From Agapanthus africanus (Eukaryota > Streptophyta > Magnoliopsida > Asparagales > Amaryllidaceae): DNA of 64,000 nucleotides. Positions 59,448-64,000 of the stretch are shown here, piece by piece (the stretch's first letter is position 1; each line of letters starts with the position of its first letter). A program made the translations under genes and the position numbers. Location: NCBI GenBank assembly GCA_030015575.1, contig JASDDO010000001.1, forward strand, positions 325,533,595 through 325,597,594. The letters are read 5' to 3'. Below the pieces are notes generated by a model. It searched no databases. It was not told where the DNA came from and saw only the letters and a program-made list of their open reading frames with translations.

Positions 59448-61569
59448 TGTTGGAGATAGTGCCCTCAGAGTCAATTATTGGATCACAGGCATGTGATTGC
59501 AATGATTGAGAGAGGACCTATACCAGTAGGACAGTCTTACTCAAGATGATAGTATGATATCTGGTTTATCTTTATCATCGTGTACTGCTTTAGGTGACCT
59601 CACAGGTCACTATTGCACGTTGATAAAGCCCCTAGGATTCTTGCTTGACTACCAGCAGTATGAGGGCGATCATATACGTGGGAGCTGGGGTCTATAAGCA
59701 CATCCTTAAAAGGTCCCTAGTTAAGGGAGTTTCGAGAGAGGGCATCGATACTCCAGAATAAACTAGTGTATACAGTCGAGACCCTGACGAGGGGCGGTGG
59801 CCGGTCTCATAAGCCACTGGTGTCAGTTGGTTCACCTAAGATGTATACAGGTGCTCATTGGGTTATGAGTACACCGGACAGGACTCGCCGGGAACATGCT
59901 AGTTGGTTTTATACCTGACGTCAGATAGCAGTTCCCTGGTGACATGTGTACAGGTTAGTTCATTGAACTGAGATCGTCATTTGTCTCGTGTGCGTTCCCA
60001 CTGTACTTTGATTACTACCCTACCACACTCAAAGGAGACGTGCAAACAGGTTTTAGTTGGGTACAGTCTCGAGCCACATGGAGGCAGTGAGCGGATCTGC
60101 ATGGGTTCGTCTCTCCCGGTATTGGGGGTGAGGTCGCGCTGTGTCTAGGAGAGCCATTACACGAAGTCCTTGGCCAAGGCAGGAGATTTACTGGTAGGTA
60201 TTCCAGTAGTATCTCAGGGTGTTCTGGGCTACACTCCGACACGACTTGTACCGCTTTTGGGGGTCTGACTTTTACCTGCCCCCTTGGCCCGCCATGCGAT
60301 GCTTATAGACGAACGAACCGGACTGTACGGATATTGTCACTGACAGTCTCATTAGGGTGTCAGGATGAGTTCGCTCATCGACGTTCCCTTTGGTCAATAC
60401 CTGGTATCCCGTTAGATATGGCTAATACCTCTGACGTGCTAGTGGTTAAATCCACAACCAAGGTGTTGACGAGTCTTTAGAGTCCCCCACAGACCGTTTT
60501 CTCAAGTTTCGGGCGAAACGCTGAAGAGGCTGTATGGAGATATGGCAGGGTTCGATCAGATACGTGCGGTTCTGCACGGATCATGATCGGACGGATAATA
60601 CTAGCGGGCTTTGGTTTAAGCCGGATCCTAGTATTGTACGGTGTAGATTTTGTCTCATTTCATTTGTATTCGGTCGCAATACAAATGCGGGTATGTATAT
60701 ACAGTAGCGGGGTTTTCTAGTAATTTATTACGGGATCAGTTTTATGAAGTTGCCAGTTTGCTTTCCGGTTTTGGCCATTTTCCTTTGTTCCTTTCTTTGG
60801 CTGAAATTTGGTGGAGGGGGTTATTTGCAATTGTGCAATTAACAATTGAGAAGACTTTTGCATCATGATGGTTTTATGATGGTGCACCATCCATTGACTT
60901 CATTTGACTTCATCATGGCTTGACTTTTGTGATGACATGGGTTGGTGATGGGCTTTTTGAGTGTGGCTTTAGTTGTGATGATTATTCCTCATCATCACAT
61001 GTTTTTCTCTCTTGCATTATTGATCCCCCCTTTGGACTATTTCCCTCTCCCTTGAACAACATTGGCCGGCCATTTTTCTTCAAGGGGGGCTGTCCCAATT
61101 ATTTGTGTGGGGAAATACTCTCATTTGGCTTTGCAAAAATCATATAGCTCCTCCTCTAAAAGTTCATTTCTTCACCTCCATCAAAAGGGCAACTTCATAC
61201 AACCCCAAGTGACAAATAGTTCTACACTTCATCTACAGCATTCTTGGGCATGTCGACTCGCCAACTTCGTGCTCGAGTTGCCTCGGTCAAGCGGTGGGAG
61301 CCCGTAAAAGAACCCGGCGATGTGGTGCCCTTCCGACAAGGAGATGAAGACTTGAGATTCCGCGTGGAAATCAGGACGACGACGAGAAGACCGAAGGACA
61401 TGGATCGCTCGGTATATCTCTCTACCCCTTCTCTAGTTAGCTAGGAGTAGGTTAATGGCCCGATCCGGGATTTTTGTGTGCAGTGGTGCCGGTTTACAAA
61501 GTTAAAGTAAAGTATCGTTTCCGCATTTTGGCCACGGATAGACGGCCGGGGCACCGCCGTGCACTTACA
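59448..61569 (+). repeat. 3' LTR of A3 (2122 bp)
   Basis: It follows the polypurine tract GCAAGTGGGAGAT (59435-59447), begins TGTTGGAGATAGTGCC, and ends GTGCACTTACA. The palindrome CCTTGGCCAAGG is at 60168-60179. A frame near the end (61244-61444) contains KRWEPVKEPGDVVPF, recognisable also in A2, with no known domain. Confidence 0.95.
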
Positions 61570-61668
61570 AACATATCGTGTCGCATTAAAACCCAATTCA
61601 AAAGTAAAACGACACGCTAAAAGCCTATAGGTTAGAACCTATGGACTACACATTCAAAACCACCAAAT
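61570..61668 (-). mobile_element. T4 gypsy LTR, continuation after A3
   Basis: AACATATCGTGTCGCATTAA and what follows match the complement of T2 near 18220-18140, in direct continuation of 41179. It is cut by A4 at 61669. Confidence 0.75.
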
Positions 61669-64000
61669 TGTAAGTCTACGGTAGCGCCCCTGCAGTCTGT
61701 CCGAGGCCAAAATGCGGAAACGAAAACTTTTCATAAACTTGAAACCGGCGCTATCGCAGACTTTAATCCCGGATCGAACCATTAACCTATAACTAGCAAC
61801 TAGAGAAGGGTTAGAAAAGTTATACTGATCGATCCGTGTCCTTCGGTCTTTAGCCACCAACCCAAGCTCCTCACAGCATCTTCGATCTCTGGTCTCCTCG
61901 TCGGAAATGGCACCACATCTTTGAATCCTTTTTTAGGCTCCCGCTTCGTCCGAAGCAACTCGGGCATGAAGTTCGCTAGCCGACGTGTCTAAGGTGATGT
62001 AGAGAATGTGTGTGATCACTTTGTCTCTTGCACCCATTGATTCTCAACGCATAAGAGTGTATGGATGGAGGTTGAAGATGAAGCCATTAATGGAAATGGT
62101 GAGCTAGAGGAAGAAAAAGAAGAGGAGCCTTTCTTTCTTATGTTGTATGATAAAAAATGAGAGTGAGAGCAAGAATGATAAACACAAGAGTAAAACCCTC
62201 TCTTGGCTGCCCCCTCTCTCTTTTCTTATCATATCAACTAAAAATCAATCAAATAATGTGGCACATGCACAAAGAAAGAGACCATGAGTCACCACTTGTG
62301 CATGTGTCACAATTAATGCTCCTAATCATGACTTTTAGCTCATTATTTCCATTTGTAAACATTAATCTAAATGTTTACAAAAATAAAAAGATACGGCAAC
62401 ATCTAAAGTAAACTCGTGACGGATCACAAGGATACCCCTCACCTGTATATACATACCTCCATCCGCATTCCGACTGAATGCGAATGCGACGAGACTAAAG
62501 TAATCCAACAAATCTAATACTAGGATCCGGCTTAAACCAAAGCCCACTAGTATGATCCATTCGATCATGATCCGTGCACTACTGCACGTATATGATCGAA
62601 CCCTGCCATATATCATACGGCCTCTACAACGTTTCGCCCGAAACTTGAGAAACCGTCTGTGGGGGACTCTAAAGACTCGTCAATAATTTGGCTGTGGATT
62701 TAACAACTAGCACGTCAGTGGTACTAGCCGTACGTAATGGGATACCAGGTATTGACCAAAGGGAGGTCGATGAGCGAACTCATCCTGACACCCTATTGAG
62801 CCTATCAGTGACAATATCCGTACAGTCCGGTCTGTTCGTCTATGAGCATCGCATGTCAGGCCTAGGGGGTTGGTAAAAGTCAGACCCCCAAAAGCTGTAC
62901 AAGTCGTGTCAGTGTGTAGCCCAGAATACCCTAAGATACTACTGGAATACCTACCAGTAAATCTCCTGCCTTGGCTAAGGACTTCGTGTAATTGCTCTCC
63001 TAGACACAGCGCGATCTCACCCCCAATACCGGGAGAGATGAAACCCCTGCCGATCCGCTCACTGCCTCTATGTGGCTCGGGATTGTACCCAACTAAAACC
63101 TGTTTGCACGACTCCTTTGAGCCGTGGTAGGGTAGTAATCAAAGCACGGTAGGAAATCACACGAGACAAATGACGATCTCAGCTCGATGAACTAACCTGT
63201 AGACATGTCCCCAGGGAACTACTATCTGACGTCAGGTATAATACCAACTAGAATGTTCCCGGCGAGTCCTGTCCGGTGTACTCATAACCCAATGAGCACC
63301 TGTATACATCTTAGGTGAACCAACTGACACCAATGGCTTGTGTGACCGGCCACCACCCCTCCTCGGGGTCTCGACTGTATACACTAGTCTACTAATGGAG
63401 TATCGATGCCCAGTCTCGAAAACTCCCACGACTTGGGACCTTTAAAGGATATGCTTATAGACCCCAGCTCCCTTGTATATGATCGCCATCATACTGCTGG
63501 CCGTCAAGAAAGAATCCTATGGGCTCTATCAACCTGTAATAGTGATCTGCAAGGTCACCTGAAGCATGTACACGATGATACAGATATACCAGATAGCATA
63601 CTATCATCTTGAGTAAGACTGTCATACCGGTATAGGTCCTCCCTCAATCATTGCAATCAGTTCCTGTGATCCAATAATTGACTCCGAGGGCACTATATCC
63701 AACAATCTCCCACTTGCACTCAAGGCTAATTATTGCGATATCGCATACTCATAGCCCGTGTGATACCGAACACCCAACTCCTGTACTAATCAGTCTCACA
63801 AAGCTCGTTTGCGAAACTATTGCGTTCGAGGAATAGCCTCAGTGAGTGGATGCGCCCTAATGTTTCTTTCTATGTCTCTCTTTATCTCAAGTTCGCGGAG
63901 AAAGCCATGTTCCAAAATGAGCAATACCTGTCTTAGAATATGTCTGGATATCTGATGGGACCTAGTTCATAAATAAACTCCAAATCCAAACTTCTTAGAC
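61669..64000 (-). mobile_element. Element A4: Angela-like copia element of family A, right part outside window
   Basis: On the minus strand the 3' LTR runs from TGTTGGATATAGTGCCCTCG (63704) to GTAGACTTACA (61669), 2036 bp. It is preceded by the polypurine tract (63705-63726) and the end of RNase H (ADPL-type sequence near 63840, degraded). The internal region continues beyond 64000. CAAAT (61664-61668) is the left duplication candidate. Confidence 0.88.

Larger units (their letters stand above)
41180..61569 (+). mobile_element. Element A3: non-autonomous Angela-like copia retrotransposon containing B1
   Basis: Its LTRs are 2123 bp (41180-43302) and 2122 bp (59448-61569). The internal region, with B1 and one copy of its duplication removed, is 5730 bp, matching A1 and A2. 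It has the same leader hairpin, duplicated motif, gag-position duplication and decayed pol. It inserted in T4. Confidence 0.92.

Overview
This window looks like a retrotransposon-packed intergenic block from a flowering plant, probably one with a large genome. I find no intact host gene, rRNA or tRNA gene. Nearly all of it can be assigned to long terminal repeat (LTR) retrotransposons nested in one another. The plant assignment rests on Ty1/copia elements with an initiator-tRNA-Met primer site (TGGTATCAGAGCC), a GTGGGAGA polypurine tract, and LTR starts resembling BARE/Angela (TGTT...TGCCCT...). Long Ty3/gypsy LTRs of the form TGTAAC...GTGACA, preceded by a G-rich polypurine tract, point the same way. 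The species cannot be read from the sequence.

Layout. Element A1 (1-9212, minus strand) is an Angela-like copia element whose 3' LTR runs off the left edge. At 9213-12453 is an unclassified block made of tandem repeats and dozens of short palindromes. Next come a minus-strand copia LTR scrap (12461-12702) and a truncated gypsy LTR, T1 (12704-15118). Degenerate gypsy internal sequence follows (15119-15597, resuming at 30057-32414) and ends in a polypurine tract and gypsy LTR T3 (32415-36309). Element A2 (15598-30051, plus strand, target-site duplication AAAAC) sits inside that gypsy sequence. A 4.5-kb solo gypsy LTR, T2 (16556-21075, duplication CTGGT), sits inside the 5' LTR of A2.

On the right, a copia remnant H (36310-38044) is cut by a minus-strand gypsy LTR, T4 (38045-41179, resuming at 61570-61668). 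T4 is split by element A3 (41180-61569, duplication AACGT/AACAT). A3 carries in its leader a different copia element, B1 (44072-54481, duplication CACGG, two LTRs of 2224 bp each). Element A4 (61669 to the edge, minus strand) again interrupts T4.

A1, A2 and A3 have internal regions of 5726, 5732 and 5730 bp and LTRs of about 2.1 kb. All have the same decayed integrase, reverse transcriptase and RNase H order and no recognisable gag. Their LTRs differ by only a few percent by eye. The simplest reading is a non-autonomous family that spread after losing its coding capacity, mobilised by enzymes from elsewhere. What is best preserved is RNA or DNA structure: a leader hairpin, a bipartite LTR hairpin, an LTR palindrome-plus-hairpin module, and a repeated leader motif. 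Several show compensatory base changes between copies. These structures, and the palindrome mosaic at 10.37-12.47 kb, are the most interesting content of the window.
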